A program made the translations under genes and the position numbers. A DNA stretch of 64,000 nucleotides from Deltaproteobacteria bacterium (GTDB taxonomy: Bacteria > Desulfobacterota > GWC2-55-46): assembly GCA_020846435.1 (NCBI GenBank), contig JADLDY010000009.1:1-64000 (forward strand), read 5' to 3'. The notes under the pieces are model-generated. The model was not told the origin of the DNA. It did not search any database and worked only from the letters and a program-made list of their open reading frames with translations. Shown here piece after piece: positions 1 through 7,726 of the stretch (its first letter is position 1; the number at the start of each line of letters is the position of its first letter).

Positions 1-18
1 CACTTTAACCAAAATGGT

Positions 19-140
19 CAGGCCGATTAAAAAGCTCCAGATGCGAGGAGACGAGAAGCGAGGAATGAGGCGTACTCTTCATGTACGCCGCAATGACAAG
101 CTTTGAAGACGACAAAGCAGATGGACTTTTTAGCGGCCTG
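19..140. repeat. Dispersed ~120-bp hairpin element, copy A
   Basis: First of five copies of a structured intergenic repeat (others at 20778, 22392, 46111 and 47140). The ends are inverted: CAGGCCG plus AAAAAG on the left pairs with CTTTTTA plus CGGCCTG on the right. The centre is a perfect 7-bp stem, GGCGTAC (69-75) and GTACGCC (83-89), around a 7-nt loop. The right arm runs into the 3' end of rpe and contains its stop codon (130-132). The element could act as an RNA 3' structure or be a MITE-like sequence; neither is shown. Confidence 0.85.
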
Positions 141-789
141 ACAGGGCCTGCTTCTTGAGTTCCGCTATGGTCTTCCCATAATCCGGCGTCGAAAACACGC
201 CTGAGCCTGAAACAAAGACATCAGCGCCGGCCGCGGCCGCTTCCTTTATGTTCGAGGTCTTTATCCCGCCGTCTACCTGCAGCTCTATTTTCCTGCCTGA
301 GGCGTCTATCATCTTGCGCACTTCCCTTATCTTCCTCAAGCTCGAAGGAATGAAACCCTGGCCGGAGAAGCCCGGGTTCACGGACATGACGAGTATCAAA
401 TCCGCGTCGTCAATGACAGGCTCGAGCATGACGGCCGGAGTGCCGGGGTTGAGCGTGACGCCAGCCTTGAGGCCGTGCCCCTTTATCGCCTGCATCACCT
501 TGTGAAGGTGCCTTGTCGCTTCGACATGTACGGTTATTATGGAGCTCCCCGCCTTGGCGAAGTCGTCTATGTACCTCTCAGGCTCCTCTATCATAAGGTG
601 CACATCAAGAGGGACAGTTGTCGCCCTTTTTATGGCCTCGACGATGGACGGGCCTATTGTTATGTTCGGCACGAACCTGCCGTCCATGACATCTACATGA
701 ATGTAATCGGCCCCGCCTTTTTCAAGGGCGGCAAGCTCCCCGGTAAGTTTCGTGAAATCAGCCGAGAGTATCGATGGGGATATTTTCAT
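130..789 (-). CDS. rpe: Ribulose-phosphate 3-epimerase
   Basis: This cytosolic TIM-barrel enzyme interconverts ribulose 5-phosphate and xylulose 5-phosphate in the pentose phosphate pathway. The 219-residue protein has the usual family length. Visible motifs are SILSADF at the N-terminus, HVDVMDGRFVPN around residues 32-43 with metal and catalytic His/Asp, DVHLMIEEPE near 62-71, the MSVNPGFSGQ loop, and VDGGI near 173 with the second catalytic Asp. An AAGGAAGG ribosome-binding site lies upstream of the ATG. The last codons and the stop overlap the right arm of the hairpin element at 19-140, so the transcript would end inside that structure. Confidence 0.95.
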   Translation of the reverse strand: MKISPSILSADFTKLTGELAALEKGGADYIHVDVMDGRFVPNITIGPSIVEAIKRATTVPLDVHLMIEEPERYIDDFAKAGSSIITVHVEATRHLHKVMQAIKGHGLKAGVTLNPGTPAVMLEPVIDDADLILVMSVNPGFSGQGFIPSSLRKIREVRKMIDASGRKIELQVDGGIKTSNIKEAAAAGADVFVSGSGVFSTPDYGKTIAELKKQALSGR

Positions 790-860
790 TTGGGACGCCT
801 TCCTTTTTTATAGTAGGAAGGGATTTTTTAACAGATTTCCGTTTCGTTGTCCATACCTCA

Positions 861-1002
861 GGGTGCCTCTAAAAATTAGATATTTTTTCCGAGGTCGAGG
901 AAGGGTGGAAATAAAAAGCGCAGCATATATGACAATATGTGAGCATTTTTATTTCCACTCTGACGAAAAGATCTGGAAAAAGAGCAATTTTTAGCGGCAC
1001 CC
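861..1002. repeat. 142-bp near-perfect palindrome at nrdJ-like 3' end
   Basis: The sequence folds on itself over its whole length. GGGTGCC (861-867) pairs with GGCACCC (996-1002), the CTAAAAATT segment pairs with AATTTTTAG, and GTGGAAATAAAAA (905-917) pairs with TTTTTATTTCCAC (945-957). A small inner CATAT/ATATG stem sits at the centre. The right end carries GGAAAAAGAGC-ATTTTTAG, a motif that recurs at 25033, 30327 and 33351 next to other genes. It ends 1 nt from the stop codon of the RNR-like gene (1004). No coding potential is seen; a non-autonomous palindromic element or very long terminator-like hairpin is most likely. Confidence 0.85.
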
Positions 1003-1003
1003 C

Positions 1004-2734
1004 TCAACAGTAAAGCGGACTCCTGCATGTCAGCACCTGACCCGCCCTTGTCCCTGACCTGTAAACCGTAATCCCCTTGCAGCCGAGTTTCCACGCGAGA
1101 AGGAAAGCCTCCATCACATCAAGCACGGAAGCCTCAGGAGGCAGGTTTATGGTCTTGGAGACGGCGTTGTCAGTATATTTCTGGAACGCGGCCTGCATCC
1201 TTATGTGCCCTTCAGGCTTGATATCAAAGGCCGTGACAAAGACCTCCCTTATCCGCTCAGGAACCTCCGTCCTCTCCCTTAGTGAGCCTCCGGCAGATAT
1301 GTGCTCCATGAGCCCCTCGCTGAAAAAGCCCTCTTCTTTGGCGACCTCGGCGACGAGCGGGTTCACCTCGTGGAAACGCTCGTTGTTTAAAACCTTTCTG
1401 GTGTAGCTCAGCGAGAAAAACGGCTCTATGCCGGATGAGCACCCTGCTATGATGGAGAGGGTGCCGGTCGGCGCGATAGTCGTTACTGTCGCGTTCCTCA
1501 CAGGAGGGACTCCCGGCCTGTCAAAGACCGAGCCTTTGATATTCGGGAAAGGGCCCCTTTCAGCCGCAAGCGCTCTGGACGCGCCCCACGCCTCTTCACT
1601 TATGAACTTCATCAGCTCTTCGGCCACTTCGAAGCTCTCATCAGAGCCGTAGCGCACCCTGAGCCGCACGAGGAGGTCGGCGAAGCCCATTACGCCGAGC
1701 CCGATTTTCCTATTGCCCCTTGCCATTGCCTCGATCTCGGGAAGAGGGTATCTGCACGCCTCGATGACGTCGTCGAGAAACCTCACGGAGACCCTTACCG
1801 CATGAGCGAGAGCGGACCAATCGACTGTGCGACCGCCAAAAGTATCCTTTACCATCTTTCCCAGGTTTACTGAGCCGAGGTTGCAGGGCTCATAGGCAAG
1901 AAGGGGCTGCTCGCCGCACGGGTTCGTAGCTTCGATCCTGCCGAGGCGCGGCGTAGGGTTGGCCCTGTCTATCCTGTCTATGAAAACCGCTCCAGGCTCG
2001 CCCGAGCGCCACGCGCACGCGGCTATCTTTTCAAATACCTCTTTGGCTCTCATGCGGCCTGTCTCAAGGCCAGTCCTGGGGTTTATGAGCGAATAGTCCG
2101 CGCCCTTTTCAAGGGCTGACATGAACTCGTCGGTCAGCGCGACCGAGAGGTTGAAGTTGGTGAACTCGGAAGGGTCTTCCTTGGCGGTTATGAACCGGAT
2201 TATGTCCGGGTGGTCGACACGCAATATCCCCATGTTCGCCCCGCGCCTCGTGCCTCCCTGGGTTATCGCCTCTGTCGCGGCGTTAAAGACGCGCATGAAT
2301 GATACCGGGCCGCTCGCCTCCCCGCCCGTCGACGAGACAGTATCGAGGGCCGGCCGCAGCTTCGAGAACGAAAAGCCCGTTCCCCCGCCCGACTGGTGTA
2401 TGAGGGCAGTGTTCTTGACCGCCGTGAATATCGATTCGAGGGAGTCTTCCACCGGAAGGACAAAGCAGGCGGCAAGCTGCTGGAGCTTTCTGCCGGCGTT
2501 AATGAGCGTCGGGGAATTCGGGAGGAACACAAGGGAAGTCATGAGGGAGAAAAACTCTTCTTCAATGGCGGCTTTCATCCGGCCGTTGTTGAAGAGCGAC
2601 TCAGAGACGGCGACATTCGAGGCGACCCGCCTGAACATCTCCTCCGGGCTCTCCGCTATCCGGCCCAGGTCGTCGCGTTTCAGATAGCGCCTCTCGAGCA
2701 CGGCCATGGCGCCGGGGGTAAGCTTCATTGACAT
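1004..2734 (-). CDS. nrdJ: Compact adenosylcobalamin-dependent (class II) ribonucleotide reductase
   Basis: Class II enzymes reduce ribonucleotides to deoxyribonucleotides with a B12-generated thiyl radical. The 576-residue protein carries the barrel core: AACFVLPVEDS (Cys90), the SGGGTGFSFSKLRP nucleotide loop, NPCGE (Cys273, Glu275) with the presumed thiyl Cys, and a second redox Cys at 284 in CNLGSVNL. It aligns closely with the 788-residue paralogue at 30343-32709 but stops about 200 residues earlier, soon after the GITVYR motif, and lacks the C-terminal zinc-ribbon domain. Its last residues hold a Cys570-x5-Cys576 pair that could serve as the C-terminal redox shuttle. An intact compact paralogue is therefore more likely than a truncated relic. 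An in-frame ATG at 2728 is a better start by spacing from the GGAGG. Confidence 0.9.
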   Translation of the reverse strand: MSMKLTPGAMAVLERRYLKRDDLGRIAESPEEMFRRVASNVAVSESLFNNGRMKAAIEEEFFSLMTSLVFLPNSPTLINAGRKLQQLAACFVLPVEDSLESIFTAVKNTALIHQSGGGTGFSFSKLRPALDTVSSTGGEASGPVSFMRVFNAATEAITQGGTRRGANMGILRVDHPDIIRFITAKEDPSEFTNFNLSVALTDEFMSALEKGADYSLINPRTGLETGRMRAKEVFEKIAACAWRSGEPGAVFIDRIDRANPTPRLGRIEATNPCGEQPLLAYEPCNLGSVNLGKMVKDTFGGRTVDWSALAHAVRVSVRFLDDVIEACRYPLPEIEAMARGNRKIGLGVMGFADLLVRLRVRYGSDESFEVAEELMKFISEEAWGASRALAAERGPFPNIKGSVFDRPGVPPVRNATVTTIAPTGTLSIIAGCSSGIEPFFSLSYTRKVLNNERFHEVNPLVAEVAKEEGFFSEGLMEHISAGGSLRERTEVPERIREVFVTAFDIKPEGHIRMQAAFQKYTDNAVSKTINLPPEASVLDVMEAFLLAWKLGCKGITVYRSGTRAGQVLTCRSPLYC

Positions 2735-2839
2735 ACGCCTCCGTCGGCCTCTTTGTCAAAGGCTCACAAGTACAGTCTATCAGCCAGCAACAGGCGGCGC
2801 AACAGGGCGCGTTTTTATCTTTAGCGTATTACCGGAAAA

Positions 2840-2965
2840 ACCGCCTCAGCGGCGGGCCGCTCAAAAAAAACAAGGATGCGGGAGAGCGAAGAGAGGAATG
2901 AGACGCTAACGCGCTACTCCTGGCGAACAACAAAGACAACGGCGCGGATACAAAGCTTGAGGCAG
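2840..2965. repeat. Degenerate copy of the dispersed hairpin element
   Basis: The 236-bp gap between the RNR-like gene and the TlpA gene holds a diverged relative of the 19-140 element. Recognisable pieces are GCTCAAAAAA, GAGGAATGAGACGC, GACAACGGCGC and a right end TTGAGGCAGCC, the last shared with the copy near glnB. The central GTAC stem is lost. Nothing else is evident in the gap apart from the ribosome-binding site of the downstream gene. Confidence 0.5.
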
Positions 2966-2970
2966 CCTGC

Positions 2971-3516
2971 TTAAAGGGCGCGCTTGATGGCCGCGTCGAG
3001 TATATCCTTCGTTATGACACCGGAATGCTCGTACAGGACCATGCCTGTTCTGTCGATGATGTAGGTCCTGGGTATGGCGTAGATGTTGTAGGCCTTCGCT
3101 ATCTCGCCGTCCGCGTCAAGGCCGGCTGTGAACTCGAGCTTGAAGTCCCTTACAAAGCCCCGTGCCCCTTCCTCGCTGTCGTCGATGGCGACCGCCACGA
3201 ACTCGACCCTGTCACCGAACTCAGCCCAGGCGTCGCGGAGCGCGGGGGCTTCCAGCTGGCACGGGCCGCACCAGCTCGCGAAGAAGTTGACTACGACAGG
3301 CTTTCCCCTGAGCCCCTCTAAAAAGAACTCTTTGCCGTCAAAGCTCCTCATGCCAAAAGGTACGGCCTGCTGCGATTGAACTGCCAAAGGGGCTTGCGAA
3401 GTCTCGCGGACCCCGGGCTTTTCAGCCTCGCCTGCCTTCTTGCAGCCGGCGAGAAGAAAGCCCGCGGCAAATATGGTTATAATGAGCGTCAGACCTTTAA
3501 ATGACCGCATGCGCAC
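2971..3516 (-). CDS. TlpA-type thiol:disulfide lipoprotein
   Basis: This is a thioredoxin-fold protein of the TlpA/ResA group with 181 residues. The N-terminus has a hydrophobic signal and lipobox LLAGC (Cys25), so it should be a periplasmic lipoprotein. The catalytic motif is WCGPC (Cys83, Cys86), followed by DSEEGARGF and the cis-Pro loop AIPRTYIIDR. Such proteins reduce disulfides for cytochrome c maturation or protect extracytoplasmic thiols; a CcsB-type cytochrome c assembly protein is encoded at 46315. It lies downstream of the thioredoxin gene on the same strand, but a strong terminator separates them (3562-3596), so it is likely transcribed on its own. The substrate is not visible from sequence. 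Confidence 0.88.
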   Translation of the reverse strand: MRMRSFKGLTLIITIFAAGFLLAGCKKAGEAEKPGVRETSQAPLAVQSQQAVPFGMRSFDGKEFFLEGLRGKPVVVNFFASWCGPCQLEAPALRDAWAEFGDRVEFVAVAIDDSEEGARGFVRDFKLEFTAGLDADGEIAKAYNIYAIPRTYIIDRTGMVLYEHSGVITKDILDAAIKRAL

Positions 3517-3561
3517 CTCGCTTATCGATGTATTTTACATTAACGGGCGCGCCATTTGAAA

Positions 3562-3596
3562 TAAAAAAAGGGGCGGCACCAAAGGTGCCGCCCCTT
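3562..3596 (-). terminator. Rho-independent terminator of trxA
   Basis: A 13-bp perfect stem, AAGGGGCGGCACC (3568-3580) and GGTGCCGCCCCTT (3584-3596), with a 3-nt loop. On the minus strand it is followed by a run of seven T. It sits 18 bp past the trxA stop codon. Confidence 0.92.
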
Positions 3597-3614
3597 AACG
3601 CGTCGAAGAAAATA

Positions 3615-3941
3615 TCAGAAGCCCTTTTCTATGAGCTCTTTTATCTGGGTCTTGGGAACGGCCCCAACGAGCTGGTCTACCACCTTGCCGCCCTTGAACA
3701 GGATGAGCGTGGGTATGCCCCTTACGCCGAACTTGCCCGGGGTCGCCGGGTTGTCGTCAACGTTGACCTTTACGACGCGAAGCTTGCCGGCATACTCCTG
3801 AGCCATCTCGTCCACTATGGGAGCGATCGCCCTGCAAGGAGCGCACCAGCTCGCCCAGAAATCAACGAGGGCCGGCATCTCGGAGTTCAGCACCAGGGAC
3901 TCGAAAGTCGAATCAGTCACGTTAATGATATTCTCACCCAT
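3615..3941 (-). CDS. trxA: Thioredoxin
   Basis: A cytosolic 108-residue thioredoxin of standard length. The active site WCAPC has Cys33 and Cys36, the buried Asp lies in ALVDFWA, and the cis-proline is in RGIPTLI (Pro77). It reduces protein disulfides with electrons from thioredoxin reductase and is a plausible reductant for the class II ribonucleotide reductases in this window. It is monocistronic by appearance, with a good hairpin terminator immediately after it. Confidence 0.95.
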   Translation of the reverse strand: MGENIINVTDSTFESLVLNSEMPALVDFWASWCAPCRAIAPIVDEMAQEYAGKLRVVKVNVDDNPATPGKFGVRGIPTLILFKGGKVVDQLVGAVPKTQIKELIEKGF

Positions 3942-4143
3942 TTATGTATAGCTCCTTTCAGACTTCAACTATCCGATTTTTAAGGACAAGCACCCGATTA
4001 AACGCCGCCGTTCACAACAGAGGCGCTAAATACTCTATGAAATATAATCCAACCCGGGGAAGCTGTCAACATCTTTGGGCCCTCGACCTCGCGGCTTTTC
4101 TTTTAACTTGACTCTAAAATGGCTTTACTGGAAAATATACACC

Positions 4144-4437
4144 ATGAAAGACGAAGCCATTCTCCAGGCCCTTGAAGAAGCAGCCGCCAGCCTCGGCATA
4201 AAATTGAGCTACGAAGACCTCCTGAAAGGCGTTGTCGCGACCCACGGCGGCATGTTCCTTCTGCGCGGCGAAAAACGCATAATCATCCACAAGGGGCTGC
4301 ACGTCAAGGACAAGATAGACCTTCTCGCCGAGATCCTCGCCGGAGTCGACACCGAAGAGATACATCTCGCCCCAGAGGTGCGCGGCAGGATAGAGAAAGC
4401 AAAGCTCAAGGCCGCTCCAAAACAGGCCCAGGCCTGA
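4144..4437 (+). CDS. Conserved small protein of unknown function
   Basis: A 97-residue soluble protein starting MKDEAILQAL. The open frame extends upstream to 4075, but the ATG at 4144 gives a sensible N-terminus. The middle has GGMFLLRGEKRIIIHKGLHVKDKIDLL followed in the same region by a short helix; the end is Lys/Ala rich and probably disordered. The pattern of a glycine-rich turn, a hydrophobic strand with IIIHK, then a helix ending in a P-x-VRGRI segment resembles uncharacterised short proteins I recall from deltaproteobacteria and Bacteroidetes; no name or function is known to me. No catalytic signature such as HExxH is present. It is a lone gene on this strand. Confidence 0.7.
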   Translation: MKDEAILQALEEAAASLGIKLSYEDLLKGVVATHGGMFLLRGEKRIIIHKGLHVKDKIDLLAEILAGVDTEEIHLAPEVRGRIEKAKLKAAPKQAQA

Positions 4438-4634
4438 AAAAAGCTCAATGGGCTCAACGGCGACGTCCAGCCAGTCGCTGTCACGCCATCAACCGGCACC
4501 CCTTTCCAGAGACGCCTCTTCCCTGAAATTCTCGATAAATCGCAACCCCCTCTAAGAGGCTCATAACGCTCTGATTTACAAAGGCTTTGTGAGCGCCCTC
4601 GCGCCAGAGTGCCCTCGACAATCCGGCATTTAGT

Positions 4635-4664
4635 TTGACTATTGTAATTGGTTGATGGTATCAT
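4635..4664 (+). promoter_or_regulatory. Sigma70-type promoter for the TPR operon
   Basis: TTGACT (4635-4640), an 18-bp spacer and TATCAT (4659-4664). Each box matches five of six consensus positions. It lies about 115 bp upstream of the TTG start of the TPR gene. The rest of the 340-bp gap (4438-4777) shows no gene or repeat. Confidence 0.55.
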
Positions 4665-4777
4665 AACATCTGCACGAGTCTGCCCAAAGCAAGGCTCTTA
4701 TCACAGCTTTCCTGCAAATCAGGCGACCATACAACCGTTCAACAGGCACTACCAGGGCAGATTCCGGAGGAGCAGTC

Positions 4778-6499
4778 TTGAAAGATTCGGCATACCTAAA
4801 GAAGCTTGCGATACCAGCGCTCGCCGCGGCCCTTCTCCTCGCGCCGCAGTTTGCGCAAGAGCCCGTCGCTAAAGAGACAAGGCCGGGCATCAGCAGGAGA
4901 TCGGGCGAATCATACTATTACTACTCGGCCGCGCAGATGCTCAGAAAAAGCGGCAACATCAAGGGCGCGATAGAGCTTTACGCCAAGGCCGTCTCCCTTG
5001 ACCCTGAATCCGCGGTCCTTTACGCCGACCTCGGCCTGCTGCACCTTGGCGCCGGCGACATCGCAAGCGCGAAGACCGCCCTTGAGACCGCGATAGAAAA
5101 AGACCCGGCCTACGCCCCGCCCTACGCGACCCTCGCCGAGGTCTTCTCCGTGATGAAGGACGACAAGACCGCGGCCTACTACTTCAACAAGGCGATAGAG
5201 CTTGACAGGGAGAACGTCAAGAACTACCTCCTCCTCGGCCTTCTTCACATGAGGGGCAGGGACTACGACAAGGGCGCCGAGACATTGAGAAAGCTCCTTG
5301 CCGTCAACCCCGACTCGGTGATGGCATACTACTACCTGGCCAAGATAGAGTTCGACAGGACCGATTACGCGAAAGCGGCCGAGTACTATAACCAGGCATT
5401 GAACGCCAACCCCGGCTTCGGCGCGGTCTACTTCGAGCTTGGAGTCACCTACGAGCTCGACAAGAAGATCGACAAGGCCATAGAAGTTTACAAAAAAGGG
5501 CTCGAGTTCATGCCCCACGACGCCGGCATAATGACGCGCCTCGGCACCCTCTACATACAGCAGGGCAAACTCGACGAGGCGCTCTCGCAGTTCACGGCCC
5601 TCGAGAAGATAGAGGAAGCCAGGCTCGACGCCATGGTGAAGATCGGCCTCATACACTTCGAGAGGAAGAACTACGAGATGGCCGCCGCGAAGTTCGAGGA
5701 GATATTGAAGTCAAACCCTGATTTCCACAGGGCCCGCTACTACCTGGGCTCGGCGTACGAGGAAAAAGGCGACCTCGCGAAGGCCGAGGCCGAGTTCAAG
5801 AAGATTCCCGACAAGGACACGAGCTATATCGACTCCAAGATACACCTCGCGTACATATACGAGCGCCAGGGCAGGGTCGACGACACCATAACCGAGATAA
5901 AGGAAGCCCTGAAGGCCAAGGGCGAGAACGTCGAGCTCCTCCGCCTCCTCGCCTCGGTTTACAGGGACGCGAAGAAGTACAATGAGGCCATAGAGACGCT
6001 CGAGAGGGCCATTAACGTGAGCCCGAAAGACCCTGAGCTACACTTCCTCCTCGGGGTAGTCTTTGATGAGGCGAAGATGCACGAGAAGGTCATCTCGTCG
6101 ATGAAAAAGGTCCTCGAGCTCGACCCTGAGCACACCAACGCGCTCAATTACATAGGCTACTCGTACGCCGAGCGCGGGATAGAGCTCGACGCGGCCGAGG
6201 CCTTCGTCAAAAAAGCCCTCGCCTTGAAGCCGGAGAGCGGCCACATACTCGACAGCCTCGGGTGGGTCTACTACAAAAAGGGCGAGTTCGCCAAGGCCGT
6301 AAAGGAACTTGAACGGGCCATGAAGCTCCTGCCCGAAGACCCGATTGTCAATGAGCACCTCGGGGACGCATACCTCAAGAACAACGACAAGAAAAAGGCG
6401 CTTTCAGCCTATGAGAACGCCCTGAAGATGAGCCCTGGCAACAGGGAGCTCACGGAAAAGATCGACCGCCTCAAAGACGAGTTGAAGGCCAGCAAGTGA
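4778..6499 (+). CDS. Large TPR-repeat protein, exported or membrane-anchored
   Basis: A 573-residue protein made almost wholly of tetratricopeptide repeats, about fifteen by eye from residue 45 to the end, with recurrent A-x-x-x-Y, L-P and A-x-x-x-F/L positions. It begins with a hydrophobic stretch (LAIPALAAALLLAPQFA) that looks like a signal peptide or anchor, so the repeats should face the periplasm. The start is a TTG with GGAGG 7 nt upstream. Its stop overlaps the start of the next gene, a lipoprotein, by 4 bp (GTGA). TPR scaffolds mediate protein-protein contacts; pairing with a LolB-like lipoprotein suggests an envelope assembly or lipoprotein function, which is inference. Confidence 0.85.
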   Translation: MKDSAYLKKLAIPALAAALLLAPQFAQEPVAKETRPGISRRSGESYYYYSAAQMLRKSGNIKGAIELYAKAVSLDPESAVLYADLGLLHLGAGDIASAKTALETAIEKDPAYAPPYATLAEVFSVMKDDKTAAYYFNKAIELDRENVKNYLLLGLLHMRGRDYDKGAETLRKLLAVNPDSVMAYYYLAKIEFDRTDYAKAAEYYNQALNANPGFGAVYFELGVTYELDKKIDKAIEVYKKGLEFMPHDAGIMTRLGTLYIQQGKLDEALSQFTALEKIEEARLDAMVKIGLIHFERKNYEMAAAKFEEILKSNPDFHRARYYLGSAYEEKGDLAKAEAEFKKIPDKDTSYIDSKIHLAYIYERQGRVDDTITEIKEALKAKGENVELLRLLASVYRDAKKYNEAIETLERAINVSPKDPELHFLLGVVFDEAKMHEKVISSMKKVLELDPEHTNALNYIGYSYAERGIELDAAEAFVKKALALKPESGHILDSLGWVYYKKGEFAKAVKELERAMKLLPEDPIVNEHLGDAYLKNNDKKKALSAYENALKMSPGNRELTEKIDRLKDELKASK

Positions 6500-7149
6500 G
6501 TCTTGGAAAAAGGCTTCTCCCCATTTTCACGGCCATGCTCCTTGTAACCGGCTGCGCCGGCGTTAAGCCCTACGGCGAGGAGGCTCCCGCCAAGGTCGAG
6601 ACAACGGCCTCGTCCATACGGGCAAGGGGCGTGGTCGAGATGAAAAAAGACTCTTCCTCGGCAAGCGGGCGCGCGGTGATCCTCGCGCAGGCCCCGGGGT
6701 CTTTCAGGATAGAGGTCTTCGGACCGTTCGGCCAGGTTGCCGCCCTCGTCGCCAGCGACGGGGAAAGGCTCCTCGTCAACTCGGAAGGCAAGACCAGCGT
6801 ATTCATCTGGGGAGACCCGGCGATACCCTACACCTTCAAGCCGGAGGAGGCGGTCTCATTCCTGACCGGCGGCATTATAGCGCAGGAGACGGGAGCCCTC
6901 GCGAAGACGGACGAAAAAGGGCGCCTCGTCGAGTACGCGAGGCCGATTGAAGGCAGGCCAGGCCTCAGGGTGACTCTCTCGGATTACAGGCCGGTTCATG
7001 GAGCGCCTGTGCCTTTCAGGATAAACCTCGAGGACGGCACGCGCGTCCTTACCATAAAATACACGGAAGTGGAAATAAACCATCCCTTTGAAAACGGCTT
7101 TTTCAAGGTGGAAGCCCCCTCGGAGCAGGGCGCCAAAGAAGTTGACTGA
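6496..7149 (+). CDS. DUF4292-type, LolB-like outer-membrane lipoprotein
   Basis: The 217-residue protein has a signal peptide with lipobox LLVTGC (Cys20), then a beta-rich domain beginning SSIRARGVVEM and including SFRIEVFGPFGQVAALVASDGERL-type strands, the pattern of the DUF4292/LolB superfamily. LolB-like proteins form an open beta-barrel that carries lipids or lipoproteins at the outer membrane. The GTG start overlaps the TPR gene stop, so the pair is probably translationally coupled. It precedes the CarD gene by about 55 bp. Confidence 0.78.
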   Translation: MSLGKRLLPIFTAMLLVTGCAGVKPYGEEAPAKVETTASSIRARGVVEMKKDSSSASGRAVILAQAPGSFRIEVFGPFGQVAALVASDGERLLVNSEGKTSVFIWGDPAIPYTFKPEEAVSFLTGGIIAQETGALAKTDEKGRLVEYARPIEGRPGLRVTLSDYRPVHGAPVPFRINLEDGTRVLTIKYTEVEINHPFENGFFKVEAPSEQGAKEVD

Positions 7150-7204
7150 AAAGCCCCTGATATGGTATAAATATACTACCCGCACCCCTAACCGAAAGGC
7201 TTTC

Positions 7205-7711
7205 ATGTCTAAAACTATCTGTGATGTTTTCAAGTCTGGCGAACTGGCAGTCTATCCGGCACATGGCGTGGGAATGATCATGGGGGTTGAGGCAAGGGAA
7301 GTCTCCGGCCTCAACAAGAGCTTCTACATCATCAAGATCCTCGACACCGAAGCCACGATAATGGTCCCCACTGACACGGCGTCATCCGTCGGCCTCAGGA
7401 AGATCGTTAAGAAGTCGATGGTGCCCAAGATATACGACATCCTCAAGGACCGCACCGAAGTGGCCCTCGACAATCAGACCTGGAACAGGCGTTACAGGGA
7501 CTATACCGACAAGATCAAGAGCGGCTGCGTAATGGAAGTGGCCAGGGTCCTGCGCGACCTGTTCATTCTCAAATACGACAAGGAACTTTCCTTCGGCGAG
7601 CGCAGGATGCTCGACACCGCCAAAAACCTCCTCGTAAAAGAACTTTCCATCGCAAGGAACGTAAAAGAACAAAAAGTAGAGGAAGAACTTTTCCGCCTCA
7701 TGGAAAGGTAA
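7205..7711 (+). CDS. carD: CarD/CdnL family RNA polymerase-binding regulator
   Basis: A 168-residue protein with the N-terminal CarD/TRCF RNA-polymerase-interaction Tudor-like fold (FKSGELAVYPAHGVGMI) followed by a helical C-terminal DNA-binding domain with LSFGERRMLDTAKNLLVKEL. CarD proteins stabilise open complexes at promoters, commonly those for ribosomal and stress genes. The ATG at 7205 gives the canonical N-terminus; the frame is open further upstream but overlaps the previous gene. It leads directly into the PIN/TRAM gene, the same order found in many deltaproteobacteria. Confidence 0.92.
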   Translation: MSKTICDVFKSGELAVYPAHGVGMIMGVEAREVSGLNKSFYIIKILDTEATIMVPTDTASSVGLRKIVKKSMVPKIYDILKDRTEVALDNQTWNRRYRDYTDKIKSGCVMEVARVLRDLFILKYDKELSFGERRMLDTAKNLLVKELSIARNVKEQKVEEELFRLMER

Positions 7712-7726
7712 AAGGAGGGGTACTTT

